A stretch of DNA of 64,000 nt from positions 1 through 64,000 of the forward strand of contig NZ_PVTV01000013.1 of assembly GCF_003003055.1 (NCBI RefSeq), read 5' to 3'. Below the pieces are notes generated by a model. It was given only the letters and a program-made list of their open reading frames with translations, did no database searches and was not told where the DNA came from. This DNA comes from Jezberella montanilacus. Lineage in GTDB: Bacteria; Pseudomonadota; Gammaproteobacteria; Burkholderiales; Burkholderiaceae_B. Below, piece by piece: positions 1-8,853 of this stretch (position 1 is the stretch's first letter; each line of letters opens with the position of its first letter). The translations under genes and the position numbers were made by a program.

Positions 1-356
1 AAGGAAGTGAGGTTGTTTGTCTATCCAGGTTCATCACAAACCTGAACAGCTTTACTTCCAAACTTCTTTGTGAGCACTTGATTTCGTTAAGCAGCTCAAG
101 AACCTGTTACGGCCCTCGCGCCTGCGCACTCATTCCAAGCGCCCACACTTATCGGTTGTCTAGTTTTTAAAGAACAAGGTATTCGGGACTTATTTACTAC
201 CAAAACATCGCACTGAGTGCGTTTGCTTTGTTAAGAGAATTTTAACATACTTCTTTAATCTTCGCTTAACTTGCTTTTATCGTCTGGCAAAACCGCTTTA
301 TCAGCTTGTTTCGCAACTGGACTTTCGTTGCAACCGGCTGTTGTTTCATCAGCACA
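1..356 (-). other. rRNA operon leader (16S lies beyond the left edge)
   Basis: Read on the minus strand, positions 175-161 give a boxA-like antitermination element (GTTCTTTAAAAAC). It is followed by the ACAACCGATAAGTGTGGGCGC block that precedes rRNA genes in Burkholderiales. The match to an rrn leader is from memory of the family. The rest of the leader continues to the window edge without any mature 16S sequence. An internal 16S-23S spacer could carry a similar block, but the strong promoter just upstream favours a 5' leader. No protein gene is convincing in 1-457. Confidence 0.65.
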
Positions 357-364
357 GAAACGAG

Positions 365-393
365 ATTATGAACGGATTTATTTGTCCTGTCAA
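365..393 (-). promoter_or_regulatory. strong sigma70 promoter of the rRNA operon
   Basis: On the minus strand a -35 TTGACA (393-388) and a -10 CATAAT (370-365) are separated by exactly 17 nt. Upstream, about 394-440 is a run of A/T tracts that looks like an UP element. Near-consensus spacing plus an AT-rich upstream block directly before a boxA leader is the layout of an rrn P1 promoter. It would fire leftward, away from msrA, whose 3' end is only 65 bp away. Confidence 0.7.
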
Positions 394-457
394 ATCAAAC
401 ACAAAAATATCGTCAAAAATATGTAAATTTGATGACAGATCCGTGAATTGTTCAGCG

Positions 458-1006
458 CTATTTCAATTTCGCCGCAAATTGCTGCTTAAATTTGGCGACC
501 TTGGGTGCAATCACGAACTCGCAGTAGCCTTGTTTTGGATGCAAGGCAAAATAATTATCATGCATCGCTTCGGCGGGCCAGAACTTGGCGCTGGCGCGAA
601 GCTCAGTGCAAACCTTAGCTGCGTATTTACCCGAGGCGTCGACAGTCGCGATAGCTTCTTGGGCCAATCGGTGCTGCTCATCGTCTTGAACAAAAACAGC
701 GGATTGGTATTGCGGCCCGATATCATTGCCTTGCTGACCGGGGGTAGTAGGGTTGTGGGTTGCAAAGAAAACTTCTAATAAGACACGATAAGTAACGACG
801 TTCGGATCGTACTTTATCTCAATGACTTCTATGTGGCCGGTGGTTTTTGTACAGACCTGTTCATAGGTCGGATTATCAACGGTGCCCCCGCAATAGCCCG
901 ACTTGACTGAATGCACCCCCTCAAGCGCAGCAAAAACAGCCTCGGTACACCAGAAGCAACCGCCTCCAAAGACTGCGACCTCGACCGACTGAGTATCTGA
1001 ACTCAT
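458..1006 (-). CDS. msrA: peptide methionine sulfoxide reductase MsrA (cytoplasmic copy)
   Basis: 182 aa. It reduces methionine-S-sulfoxide in proteins using thioredoxin. The catalytic motif GGGCFWC is at residues 14-20, so Cys17 is the expected sulfenic-acid-forming residue. The family blocks SGYCGG, GHIEV and the QYQSAVF strand follow in order. The start chosen is ATG 1006, which has an AGAGG ribosome site just upstream; a longer frame back to 1171 only overlaps the cytochrome gene. There is no signal peptide, unlike the second msrA at 25618, so this is the cytosolic enzyme. No msrB is nearby. Confidence 0.93.
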   Translation of the reverse strand: MSSDTQSVEVAVFGGGCFWCTEAVFAALEGVHSVKSGYCGGTVDNPTYEQVCTKTTGHIEVIEIKYDPNVVTYRVLLEVFFATHNPTTPGQQGNDIGPQYQSAVFVQDDEQHRLAQEAIATVDASGKYAAKVCTELRASAKFWPAEAMHDNYFALHPKQGYCEFVIAPKVAKFKQQFAAKLK

Positions 1007-1034
1007 CTTTAACCTCTTGTAAGTTTTCAAGTAA

Positions 1035-1451
1035 TTATTGTTTAGGCAGCGACAAGATCCACGCCGCAATTTGCCGTGCATCTGCATCGCTGACGTGAGG
1101 CTGGGCAGGCATGGGTACCGCCCCCCATCGCCCTGCCCCGCCTCGCTGCAAAGATCCAGAAAGGTAATCAAGCGGTGCGTCTACTGACGAATACCGCTTA
1201 GCGACGGCTACAAAACCTGGACCAACTCGTTTGGCATCAATCTGATGGCAGCCCAAACAGTTTTTACTTTTGGCCAATGCGGCCCCTTCTTCGACGGATT
1301 CGTGAACCGATAACTTAGTATTGGTTGCCACACTTTTGGTGTGATCTTGAGCCTGAACGAGACTCACCCAACCTAGGCTAATCAAACCAGTCAGCAAGCT
1401 CGAGAAGACGAGCAAGCCAGCCGCCCCGCAATGCTTAACGATCAAATGCAT
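1035..1451 (-). CDS. small exported class I c-type cytochrome
   Basis: About 138 aa. An N-terminal hydrophobic segment (residues 10-33) ending in VQAQ looks like a signal peptide or anchor. One haem site, CLGCH, is at residues 65-69. The distal methionine ligand is probably in the [12 protein letters not shown] stretch typical of cytochrome c551-like electron carriers. The start at 1451 overlaps the end of ilvD by 17 bp; an upstream in-frame start at 1577 would lie deep in ilvD and is unlikely. Its redox partner cannot be told from the context. msrA follows 28 bp downstream on the same strand. Confidence 0.8.
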   Translation of the reverse strand: MHLIVKHCGAAGLLVFSSLLTGLISLGWVSLVQAQDHTKSVATNTKLSVHESVEEGAALAKSKNCLGCHQIDAKRVGPGFVAVAKRYSSVDAPLDYLSGSLQRGGAGRWGAVPMPAQPHVSDADARQIAAWILSLPKQ

Positions 1452-3120
1452 CAGTAACAGCCCCGCGGCTTGCTGTACTCGCAAGGGCTCCAAACTTAGC
1501 CAGGACGCCTCGCGTATAGCGAGGCTTACGTGGTTTCCAGGCGGCACGACGGCGTTCGATTTCGGTTTCAGCGACATTCAGTTGCAGCAACAGTTGTTTC
1601 GAATCAATCGTGACTGAATCACCCTCTTCGATCAAGCCGATTAAGCCGCCCACAAAAGCCTCAGGTGAAACGTGACCAACAACCATGCCCCAGGTACCGC
1701 CCGAAAAACGTCCATCAGTGATTAATCCAACCGATTCGCCGAGACCTTGACCAATCAGCGCAGCGGTAGGCGCCAGCATTTCGCGCATACCAGGACCGCC
1801 TTGTGGACCCTCATAGCGAATCACAACCACGTCACCGTGGGTGATTTTTCGATCCATGATGGCTTTCATTGCGTCATCTTCAGAATCAAAGACGCGTGCT
1901 GGCCCAGTCATGACCGGGTTTTTCAAACCGGTGATTTTGGCTACACAACCTTCTGGCGACAAATTACCTTTCAAAATCGCCAGGTGACCTTCAGCGTACA
2001 TCGGACTTTCCATGCGATGAATGATACTTTGTCCAACAGGAGGTTGATCAGGGACATCTTTCAAATTCTCGGCAATGGTCTTGCCGGTAATCGTGAGGCA
2101 ATCACCGTGAAGTAAGCCGGCATTCAGCAACATCTTCATGACCTGGGGGATGCCGCCAACGCGATGAAATTCAACAATCAAATGCTTCCCGGACGGCTTC
2201 AGGTCACACAAGACCGGCACGCGCTTACGCACAGCCTCGAAATCGTCGATCGTCCATGGCACCTCTGCGGCATGAGCAATCGCTAAGAAATGGAGCACTG
2301 CATTCGTCGAACCGCCCGTTGCCATAATGACCGCGACTGCATTCTCGATCGATTTGCGTGTGATGATGTCACGCGGGCGCAGATTTTTGCGTACAGCCTC
2401 GACCACTGTTCGTGCGGCAGCCGCTGCGTTTTCGATGGCTTCGCCATCTTCATTGGCAATGGTGCTTGAATACGGCATCGCCATGCCCATGGCTTCAAAG
2501 GCAGAACTCATCGTGTTAGCAGAATACATACCGCCACATGAACCGGTACCAGGGATTGCATTCTGTTCAATCCCCTTGAAATCCTCGGTACTCATACGCC
2601 CCATCGTGTACTCGCCTACCGCTTCAAAAACGGACACGATGTTCAGATCTTTGCCTTTATAAGATCCTGGCTTAATAGTCCCGCCATATACATAGATGCC
2701 GGGTACGTTCATCCGTGCAAGCGCGATCATGCCACCTGGCATATTTTTGTCGCAACCGCCGATGACGACAACGCCGTCCATCCATTGACCCTGAACACAG
2801 GTCTCGACGCAATCGGCAATCACCTCGCGTGAGACAAGCGAATACTTCATGCCTTCAGTACCCATCGACATACCGTCTGAAATAGTCGGGGTACCAAATA
2901 CCTGCGGATTGGCGTTGGACTCGCGAATTGCTTTGATCGCGGCATCGGTCAACGGCTGCAGCCCACTGTTGCAGGGTGTGATGGTTGAGAAACCGTTAGC
3001 CACGCCAATCATTGGGTTGGCAAAATCGCTTTCCTTGTATCCCATACCGTAATACATCGAGCGATTCGGTGCGCGTGTCACGCCTTCGGTAACGTGTTTG
3101 GAACGTTCGTTATTTGCCAT
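1435..3120 (-). CDS. ilvD: dihydroxy-acid dehydratase
   Basis: 561 aa, full length. It catalyses the dehydration of 2,3-dihydroxy-isovalerate and 2,3-dihydroxy-3-methylvalerate in valine and isoleucine synthesis. Iron-sulfur ligand motifs are visible as [10 protein letters not shown] and [14 protein letters not shown], and the C-terminal signature [19 protein letters not shown] is intact. The ATG at 3120 begins MANNERSK, as in other Burkholderiales. It is divergent from lgt across a 123 bp gap. The only oddity is the short overlap with the downstream cytochrome. Confidence 0.97.
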   Translation of the reverse strand: MANNERSKHVTEGVTRAPNRSMYYGMGYKESDFANPMIGVANGFSTITPCNSGLQPLTDAAIKAIRESNANPQVFGTPTISDGMSMGTEGMKYSLVSREVIADCVETCVQGQWMDGVVVIGGCDKNMPGGMIALARMNVPGIYVYGGTIKPGSYKGKDLNIVSVFEAVGEYTMGRMSTEDFKGIEQNAIPGTGSCGGMYSANTMSSAFEAMGMAMPYSSTIANEDGEAIENAAAAARTVVEAVRKNLRPRDIITRKSIENAVAVIMATGGSTNAVLHFLAIAHAAEVPWTIDDFEAVRKRVPVLCDLKPSGKHLIVEFHRVGGIPQVMKMLLNAGLLHGDCLTITGKTIAENLKDVPDQPPVGQSIIHRMESPMYAEGHLAILKGNLSPEGCVAKITGLKNPVMTGPARVFDSEDDAMKAIMDRKITHGDVVVIRYEGPQGGPGMREMLAPTAALIGQGLGESVGLITDGRFSGGTWGMVVGHVSPEAFVGGLIGLIEEGDSVTIDSKQLLLQLNVAETEIERRRAAWKPRKPRYTRGVLAKFGALASTASRGAVTDAFDR

Positions 3121-3243
3121 GATTAATTATCCATAAATGAACTGTCAACGTAGAGTGCAGACAATCCTGAAGATTACACCGCCCCTACAGTTTAATTTGA
3201 TGCAGACGGTTATTATCGGACATCTTTCAGATGAGGGTATCCG

Positions 3244-4035
3244 ATGCTTGCATTTCCCCAAATTGATCCGGTTGCGGTACGTATCGGCCCACTCGCTGTC
3301 CATTGGTACGGCTTGATGTACCTGCTTGGTTTTGCCTCAGTATGGTTTTTAGGCAACTGGCGAATCAAAATGGGGAAAACTCGATTGAACCAAAAGGATC
3401 TCGAGGATTTAATTTTCTATGCAGTACTTGGGGTCGTGCTAGGCGGGCGCCTGGGGTATGTGCTGTTTTACAAACCTGCTTACTACTTTAGTCATCCCCA
3501 GGAGATCTTCTTTCTGTGGCAAGGCGGGATGTCTTTTCACGGTGGGCTGCTCGGTGTCATAGCAGTGATTTTATTGCTCGCCCGGCTACGTAAATACCGC
3601 TGGATGGAGGTCAGCGATTTTGTAGCGCCTCTTTGCCCACTGGCGCTGGCGGCTGGCAGGCTGGGTAACTTTATCAACGGCGAACTTTGGGGCCGTATCA
3701 CTGATGTCCCTTGGGCGATGGTTTTCCCCGGCAGTGGTGATGGACTGCCGCGCCACCCGTCACAGCTTTACAACCTCAGTCTTGAAGGTATTTGCCTCTT
3801 CGTGTTGCTTTGGTGGTTCTCAAATAAGCCTCGGCCACTTGGTCAGACCAGTGCGGTATTTCTGATCGGCTACGGCTGCCTGAGATTCATTGAAGAGTTT
3901 GCACGTGAACCGGATGATTTTCTTGGATTTCTCGTGGCTGGCTCTACCATGGGACAATTGCTTTCTTTACCAATGGTTGCGACGGGCATCATCATGTTTA
4001 TTGTTTGCGGGCGGCAAGCGAGCAAAGCCTCTTGA
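3244..4035 (+). CDS. lgt: prolipoprotein diacylglyceryl transferase
   Basis: 263 aa inner-membrane enzyme that attaches diacylglycerol from phosphatidylglycerol to the lipobox cysteine of prolipoproteins. It has about seven hydrophobic segments. Family blocks are [21 protein letters not shown] and the signature [14 protein letters not shown]. The start ATG at 3244 gives [12 protein letters not shown], the usual N-terminus. Likely clients in this window are Pal (14693), the lipoprotein at 36015 and the lipoprotein at 50104. A hairpin at 4073-4110 lies downstream. Confidence 0.97.
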   Translation: MLAFPQIDPVAVRIGPLAVHWYGLMYLLGFASVWFLGNWRIKMGKTRLNQKDLEDLIFYAVLGVVLGGRLGYVLFYKPAYYFSHPQEIFFLWQGGMSFHGGLLGVIAVILLLARLRKYRWMEVSDFVAPLCPLALAAGRLGNFINGELWGRITDVPWAMVFPGSGDGLPRHPSQLYNLSLEGICLFVLLWWFSNKPRPLGQTSAVFLIGYGCLRFIEEFAREPDDFLGFLVAGSTMGQLLSLPMVATGIIMFIVCGRQASKAS

Positions 4036-4072
4036 CCGCTCTGTCGTACCCCAAAACCAGCAACTGCGAATT

Positions 4073-4110
4073 AAAAAAGAGCCCGACTTCTTTTGAAATC
4101 AGGCTCTTTC
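4073..4110 (-). terminator. rho-independent terminator of 6S RNA, possibly shared with lgt
   Basis: Read on the minus strand, AGAGCC ... GGCTCT forms the base of a hairpin immediately followed by six T residues. It therefore terminates leftward transcription from the 6S RNA/zapA side. On the plus strand the same hairpin has only a short T run, so it may also serve lgt less efficiently. Confidence 0.75.
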
Positions 4111-4116
4111 AATAAA

Positions 4117-4295
4117 TGCCCCGCTCGTGCCGTCCAGACCGGCATCTCGAACCGTTGGTTCAAGGTGGTCACCTCTGACCTGACTTTGAGCGCATCTAAC
4201 TAGAGATGTGCACACCCATCAGGACATTCGGCAACGCGGTATGCCATAAGCATGGGTAAGAGAATATATGGTCTATTCGCGGACACAGCAGGGAC
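4117..4295 (-). ncRNA. ssrS: 6S RNA
   Basis: About 179 nt on the minus strand, directly downstream of zapA, the conserved position of ssrS. The ends pair: CCCTGCT (4293-4287) with AGCGGGG (4125-4119), with further pairing of GTGTCC with GGACGGCAC and AGACC with GGTCT. This leaves a long closing stem and a large central region. The 3' half carries the ACCTTGAACCAACGGTTC block known from betaproteobacterial 6S RNAs. 6S RNA sequesters sigma70-RNA polymerase in stationary phase. The ends are estimated from the pairing. Confidence 0.85.
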
Positions 4296-4307
4296 AAAAC
4301 TTCGGCG

Positions 4308-4616
4308 CTACTGTTGTTGCAAGGCGCCGTCAATCAATCCATTCATGTAATCTATTTTACGCTTAAATTCGCCAACCGCCATTCCACCGGTTCCACCTGC
4401 CCCGTGGTCAGCTACTTTCATGCCCAATAGCTCGCTGGCTAGCTGAATAGCTACCATCACGGCGATTCGTTCATTACCCGAAATTTTGCTCGAACCTTGA
4501 ATTCGACCTGCTAACTGTGCGACATGGGCAGTCGCTGCCACCAAATCAGCTTTTTCTTCTGGCTCACAGGCTAAAGAGTAATCCCGACCCAATATAGAGA
4601 TATCGACGCGTTCCAT
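4308..4616 (-). CDS. zapA: cell division protein ZapA
   Basis: 102 aa. It binds and bundles FtsZ at the division ring. The N-terminus MERVDISILGRDYSLACEPEE is the ZapA beta-hairpin, and the C-terminal half (MVAIQLASELLGMK onward) is the dimerising helix. The stop of the upstream zapB-like gene and this start share one base (4616), indicating translational coupling. The 6S RNA gene follows directly. Confidence 0.92.
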   Translation of the reverse strand: MERVDISILGRDYSLACEPEEKADLVAATAHVAQLAGRIQGSSKISGNERIAVMVAIQLASELLGMKVADHGAGGTGGMAVGEFKRKIDYMNGLIDGALQQQ

Positions 4617-5035
4617 TATTCAATGTCCTCGATCAGCACACCAGGCAGTCGCTCAAGCACCGAATCAATTCGGTCCCGCGCTGATTCAGTTGCTTGTCTT
4701 AGCGCAGAAACTTCTTGGCTGCGACTAATTAATTGAGCTTGCATGGTTGTGTGCTCTTGCTTAAATAAATCAAGCGAGCCTTGCAAAGCAGCCTGTTTTT
4801 CATGTGATTGAACGCGTAAGCCCTCAATTTCAGCCTGGCAGGCTGAGACCTCGGCGCTGAGCGCCTTGGTTTGCTCGCCCTGCCCGGCCAACTTGGCAGC
4901 CAAATCATCTCGCTCTCTTTCTACCTTAGCTAGTCGCGCCTGCAGAAACAGACGCTCGGCGTCAAGCGTCTGGGCATGTTTAGCAAGCAGGGAAATGCGA
5001 GTGCTGAGGTGAACAAGGTCTTCTAACATACCCAT
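4616..5035 (-). CDS. ZapB-like coiled-coil cell division protein
   Basis: About 139 aa, almost entirely helical with heptad-like Leu spacing (EDLVHLSTRISLLAKHAQTL, LQARLAKVERERDDLAAKL). It is the small coiled-coil gene usually coupled to zapA in betaproteobacteria and is probably a ZapA partner at the Z-ring. MGMLEDL at 5035 is the likely start; MLEDL at 5029 is an alternative, and upstream MPWFEP at 5077 looks spurious. Neither start has a strong ribosome site. The role is inferred from position and structure. Confidence 0.75.
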   Translation of the reverse strand: MGMLEDLVHLSTRISLLAKHAQTLDAERLFLQARLAKVERERDDLAAKLAGQGEQTKALSAEVSACQAEIEGLRVQSHEKQAALQGSLDLFKQEHTTMQAQLISRSQEVSALRQATESARDRIDSVLERLPGVLIEDIE

Positions 5036-5277
5036 ATCGTAAAAGAAAAACGCGGCCAAGGGTTCAAACCATGGCACTGGCTCGCCATTTTAAACGCAAC
5101 TCTAGGGAAAACCCCAACCGCCTAAACACAAATCTAGGGTTACACAAGCTTGTTCGTCCATTACCATGCTGAACTGACAATAATTATTTGCTCACTTTCT
5201 TTAAGCAAATAGAGATTCTGTTTCAAAAATTCACTTTTTATTTAAAAGTTAGCAGCGCAGTAAAGGAGCTTCAAACC

Positions 5278-5742
5278 ATGCAGCTAAGAAATAAGCAGGA
5301 CTTCTGGTCCGGTGTCATGTTTGTTACTTTGGGAGCGGGTTTTGCTCTTAAAGCAACCTCATACTCAATGGGGACCGCTGCACGCATGGGCCCCGGCTAC
5401 TTCCCTTTTTGGCTCGGCATTTTGATGGCTATTTTGGGCGCGGTTATTTTGCTGACAGCGTTACGCCCTAAGGCAGACGAAACCGAAGTGGCCAGTTTCA
5501 GTTTTAGAATTCTGGCCATCATCATCGGCGCAGTCGTGATTTTCGGCTTCTGCCTGAAACCACTGGGCTTGATTATCTCGCTGTTTCTGCTTGTCATCAT
5601 CAGCAGTCTAGCTAGCCACGAGCATAGCTGGAAAGTCTCGCTAATTAATGCAGCCTTCTTGGTCTTGCTTTGCTGGCTGTCTTTTGTAAAAGGTCTTGGG
5701 TTGATTTTCCCCATTTGGCCCGCCTTCCTCGGTTTGAATTAA
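5278..5742 (+). CDS. tctB: tripartite tricarboxylate transporter small membrane subunit TctB
   Basis: 154 aa with four hydrophobic segments, including the MGPGYFPFWLGILMAILG motif typical of TctB. It is the small inner-membrane subunit of a solute-binding-protein dependent, ion-driven carboxylate importer. The start ATG 5278 has AAGGAG 10 bp upstream; the longer frame from 5188 lacks such a site. It is followed 7 bp later by tctA. No tctC-type receptor gene adjoins, but a Bug receptor is at 24606. Confidence 0.9.
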   Translation: MQLRNKQDFWSGVMFVTLGAGFALKATSYSMGTAARMGPGYFPFWLGILMAILGAVILLTALRPKADETEVASFSFRILAIIIGAVVIFGFCLKPLGLIISLFLLVIISSLASHEHSWKVSLINAAFLVLLCWLSFVKGLGLIFPIWPAFLGLN

Positions 5743-5749
5743 GGGGTCT

Positions 5750-7258
5750 ATGCAAATGGAATTACTACATAATCTGTACATCGGTTTTGGCGTGGCATTC
5801 ACGCCTGAGAACCTGTTTTATGCGTTTCTGGGCTGTTTGCTCGGCACTCTGGTTGGCGTCTTGCCTGGCTTGGGGCCCGTACCGACGATCGCGATGCTGT
5901 TACCCATTACGTACGTGCTGCCACCGATTGCCGGCCTGATCATGCTGGCTGGTATTTACTACGGCGCGCAATACGGTGGTTCAACGACCGCTATTCTGGT
6001 CAATTTACCGGGCGAGACGTCCTCTGTGGTGACCACCCTCGATGGCCATGCGATGGCCAAAAATGGTCGAGCGGGGGCCGCTTTAGCAATTGCTGCTCTG
6101 GCGTCATTTTTTGCCGGTAGCGTTGCGACCCTCCTGCTTGCTGCGTTTGCGGCACCATTGGCAGAGGTTGCTTTTAAATTTGGCCCAGCAGAGTACTTTT
6201 CGCTCATGGTTCTGGGCCTGGTCGGCGCGGTGGTCCTGGCATCAGGCTCGTTGATCAAAGCCATTTGCATGATCTTGCTCGGTCTGCTGCTCGGTATGGT
6301 TGGTACCGACGTGAACTCAGGTGTTGCGCGTTTTGATTTTGGCGTCCCTGAACTGCAAGACGGCATTGACTTTGCCATCGTGGCAATGGGTGTGTTCGGT
6401 TTCGCTGAAATCATGAGCAATCTTGAAGACAGCGGTGAGCAAGGTGACGTCGCAGTCGCTGTGGGTTCACTTTATCCAAACAAACAAGAGTTCAAAGAAG
6501 CGTGGCCCGCAGCTGTCCGTGGCACTGCACTGGGATCTCTGTTGGGTATCTTGCCGGGTGGTGGTGCCGTGTTGTCCTCGTTTGCGTCTTACACGCTCGA
6601 AAAGAAAATATCCAAACACCCTGAACGTTTCGGCAAAGGTCATCCAGCTGGGGTGGCAGGCCCCGAAGCCGCGAACAATGCAGGTGCTCAGACCTCATTC
6701 ATCCCGTTGCTGACTCTGGGTATCCCCGGTAATGCGGTGATGGCGCTGATGGTCGGTGCAATGACCATTCACAACATTCAGCCAGGCCCTCAGGTGATGG
6801 CAAGCCACCCTGATTTATTCTGGGGTCTGATTGCGTCGATGTGGATCGGTAATTTGATGCTCGTGGTCCTGAACCTGCCTCTGATCGGTATTTGGGTGAA
6901 GTTACTCAAAGTACCGTACCGCATTTTGTTTCCCGCAATTTTGGTGTTTTGTACCATTGGCGTGTATTCACTGAATTACAACTCCTTTGATATCTTTACG
7001 ACGGCCTGCTTTGGCATCGTGGGGTACATCTGGAGCAAGCTCAAGTGCGAAGGTGCGCCGCTGCTGTTGGGTCTTGTGCTGGGGCCAATGATGGAAGAAA
7101 ATTTCCGTCGCGCCTTGTTGCTTTCTCGCGGTAGCTACTTCACTTTCCTGGAGCGACCACTGTCCGCCTCGTTACTAGGTGCCGCCCTGATCTTGGTCTT
7201 GATTGTGGCTTCACCATCAATTCGCAAAAAACGCGAAGAAACCTTCGTAGAGGAATAA
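5750..7258 (+). CDS. tctA: tripartite tricarboxylate transporter large membrane subunit TctA
   Basis: 502 aa with about 11-12 membrane segments. It shows the duplicated TctA signatures GVLPGLGPVPTIAMLLP near the start and GILPGGGAVLSSFASYTLEK in the middle, plus the QYGGSTTAILVNLPGE and FIPLLTLGIPGNAVMA loops. It forms the transport channel with TctB. AAGGGG precedes the start. It ends 3 bp before the next gene, so the dehydrogenase downstream is probably cotranscribed and acts on the imported hydroxy acid. Confidence 0.95.
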   Translation: MQMELLHNLYIGFGVAFTPENLFYAFLGCLLGTLVGVLPGLGPVPTIAMLLPITYVLPPIAGLIMLAGIYYGAQYGGSTTAILVNLPGETSSVVTTLDGHAMAKNGRAGAALAIAALASFFAGSVATLLLAAFAAPLAEVAFKFGPAEYFSLMVLGLVGAVVLASGSLIKAICMILLGLLLGMVGTDVNSGVARFDFGVPELQDGIDFAIVAMGVFGFAEIMSNLEDSGEQGDVAVAVGSLYPNKQEFKEAWPAAVRGTALGSLLGILPGGGAVLSSFASYTLEKKISKHPERFGKGHPAGVAGPEAANNAGAQTSFIPLLTLGIPGNAVMALMVGAMTIHNIQPGPQVMASHPDLFWGLIASMWIGNLMLVVLNLPLIGIWVKLLKVPYRILFPAILVFCTIGVYSLNYNSFDIFTTACFGIVGYIWSKLKCEGAPLLLGLVLGPMMEENFRRALLLSRGSYFTFLERPLSASLLGAALILVLIVASPSIRKKREETFVEE

Positions 7259-7261
7259 TTC

Positions 7262-8167
7262 ATGGCCAGCAGCATCAATGCCAGAAGTTACGAGCCAACT
7301 ACGCCTGTCAAGGTGGCGTTTATCGGTCTTGGTGTTATGGGACTGCCAATGGCGGGCCATCTTGCCCAGGCTGGTCATGACGTGACGGTCTACAACCGGA
7401 GTGCGCAAAAGGCGCAAGCGTGGGTTGCCGAGTTCGGTGGCCGTTCGGTCGCAACGCCGCGCGAAGCGGCAGCAGGCGCGCAAATCATCCTCGCATGTGT
7501 AGGTAACGATGAGGATCTGCGCAGTATCGTTTTGGGTGACGACGGTGCCTTCGCGGGCATGACTGCGGGTGCAACGTTTATCGATCACACGACTGCATCA
7601 GCGTCGGTTGCTCGTGAACTCAATGCAATCGCAAAGAGCAAAGGCCTGAAGTTTATTGACGCCCCAGTATCGGGGGGTCAAGCCGGCGCAGTGAACGGCA
7701 TGCTAACCGTCATGTGCGGCGGTGACTCAGCTGATTTCGCGGCGGTCAAAGATGTTATGGCTGTTTTTGCACGCGCTGTAACCTTGGTTGGTGAAAGCGG
7801 TGCCGGCCAGTTGGCAAAAATGGTCAACCAGATTTGTATTGCCGGACTTGTGCAAGGGCTCTCTGAAGGCGTTGCTTTCGGTCAAGCCGCCGGTTTAGAT
7901 ATGAAGCTAGTCTTGGATGTGATTAGCAAGGGCGCTGCACAAAGCTGGCAAATGGAAAATCGCGGACACACCATGGTTGACGATAAGTTCGACTTTGGGT
8001 TTGCGGTTGACTGGATGCGCAAAGACCTGAGCTTGGTGATGGATGAGTCGCGCCGTAATGGTGCCCGAGTCCCCGTTACCGCGCTGGTAGATCAGTTCTA
8101 TGCTGACGTTCAGAAAATGGGCGGGTCACGCTGGGACACATCGAGTCTGATTAAGCGCCTGAGATAA
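7262..8167 (+). CDS. beta-hydroxyacid dehydrogenase (3-hydroxyisobutyrate / tartronate-semialdehyde reductase family)
   Basis: 301 aa NAD(P)-dependent oxidoreductase. The nucleotide loop is FIGLGVMGLPMAGHL near residue 20, the substrate signature DAPVSGGQAGA is near residue 138, and the catalytic Lys sits in GAGQLAKMVNQ. The all-helical C-terminal dimer domain is complete. Whether the substrate is 3-hydroxyisobutyrate, tartronate semialdehyde or another 3-hydroxyacid cannot be read from the sequence. It lies 3 bp after tctA, suggesting oxidation or reduction of the acid the transporter brings in. Confidence 0.88.
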   Translation: MASSINARSYEPTTPVKVAFIGLGVMGLPMAGHLAQAGHDVTVYNRSAQKAQAWVAEFGGRSVATPREAAAGAQIILACVGNDEDLRSIVLGDDGAFAGMTAGATFIDHTTASASVARELNAIAKSKGLKFIDAPVSGGQAGAVNGMLTVMCGGDSADFAAVKDVMAVFARAVTLVGESGAGQLAKMVNQICIAGLVQGLSEGVAFGQAAGLDMKLVLDVISKGAAQSWQMENRGHTMVDDKFDFGFAVDWMRKDLSLVMDESRRNGARVPVTALVDQFYADVQKMGGSRWDTSSLIKRLR

Positions 8168-8229
8168 GCCGCAGGCGTCCAATGACGCGCAGCCAGCTCA
8201 ACCAGCCGAGCAGCTGCGCGTTGATTAGC

Positions 8230-8754
8230 TCAATCCCCTGTCATCTGCGACGTATCAACTACCGGTCGCTCTTCACCGGTTTTTTTAAAAATCAAACCTG
8301 ATAACTCGTTGAGCGCCAATGAATACACTTCGCGCTTAAATTCGATAACGGTATCAAGGGGAATCCAATATTCGCACCAACGCCAGGCGTCAAACTCAGG
8401 CGAGTCGGTCGCTCGGAGACAAACATCGTTGTCGCGGCCAAGCATACGCAACAGAAACCAGATCTGTTTTTGTCCTTTGTAATGGCCTCGCGACTCGCGT
8501 CGGATGAACACATCCGGCACGTCGTAACGCAACCAATCTCTCGTACGGCCCAAGATACGAACGTGATCCGGCATCAACCCGACTTCTTCGTGAAGCTCGC
8601 GAAACATAGCCTGCACCGGGCTTTCGCCGTATTTGATGCCACCCTGCGGGAACTGCCAGGCATGTTCCCTTATCCGCTTACCCCAGAAGACCTCGTTTTT
8701 TTGGTTGACGAGGATAATGCCCACATTTGGACGGTAGCCCTCGCGATCAAGCAT
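8230..8754 (-). CDS. rppH: RNA pyrophosphohydrolase RppH
   Basis: 174 aa Nudix hydrolase that removes pyrophosphate from 5'-triphosphate RNA and so starts RNase E-dependent decay. The Nudix box [20 protein letters not shown] is intact, and the N-terminus [17 protein letters not shown] matches the family. ATG 8754 has AGGGA upstream; the 7-codon longer start at 8775 is less likely. It is divergent from proS with about 100 bp between them. Confidence 0.95.
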   Translation of the reverse strand: MLDREGYRPNVGIILVNQKNEVFWGKRIREHAWQFPQGGIKYGESPVQAMFRELHEEVGLMPDHVRILGRTRDWLRYDVPDVFIRRESRGHYKGQKQIWFLLRMLGRDNDVCLRATDSPEFDAWRWCEYWIPLDTVIEFKREVYSLALNELSGLIFKKTGEERPVVDTSQMTGD

Positions 8755-8853
8755 GGCCAGTCCCTGCGAATTCAATACAATTGCACCTGATTATACGTAT
8801 CCGTCGACTTTTTGCATTTTCATTTTTCGCACACTCTTCTTACTAGCCAACTC

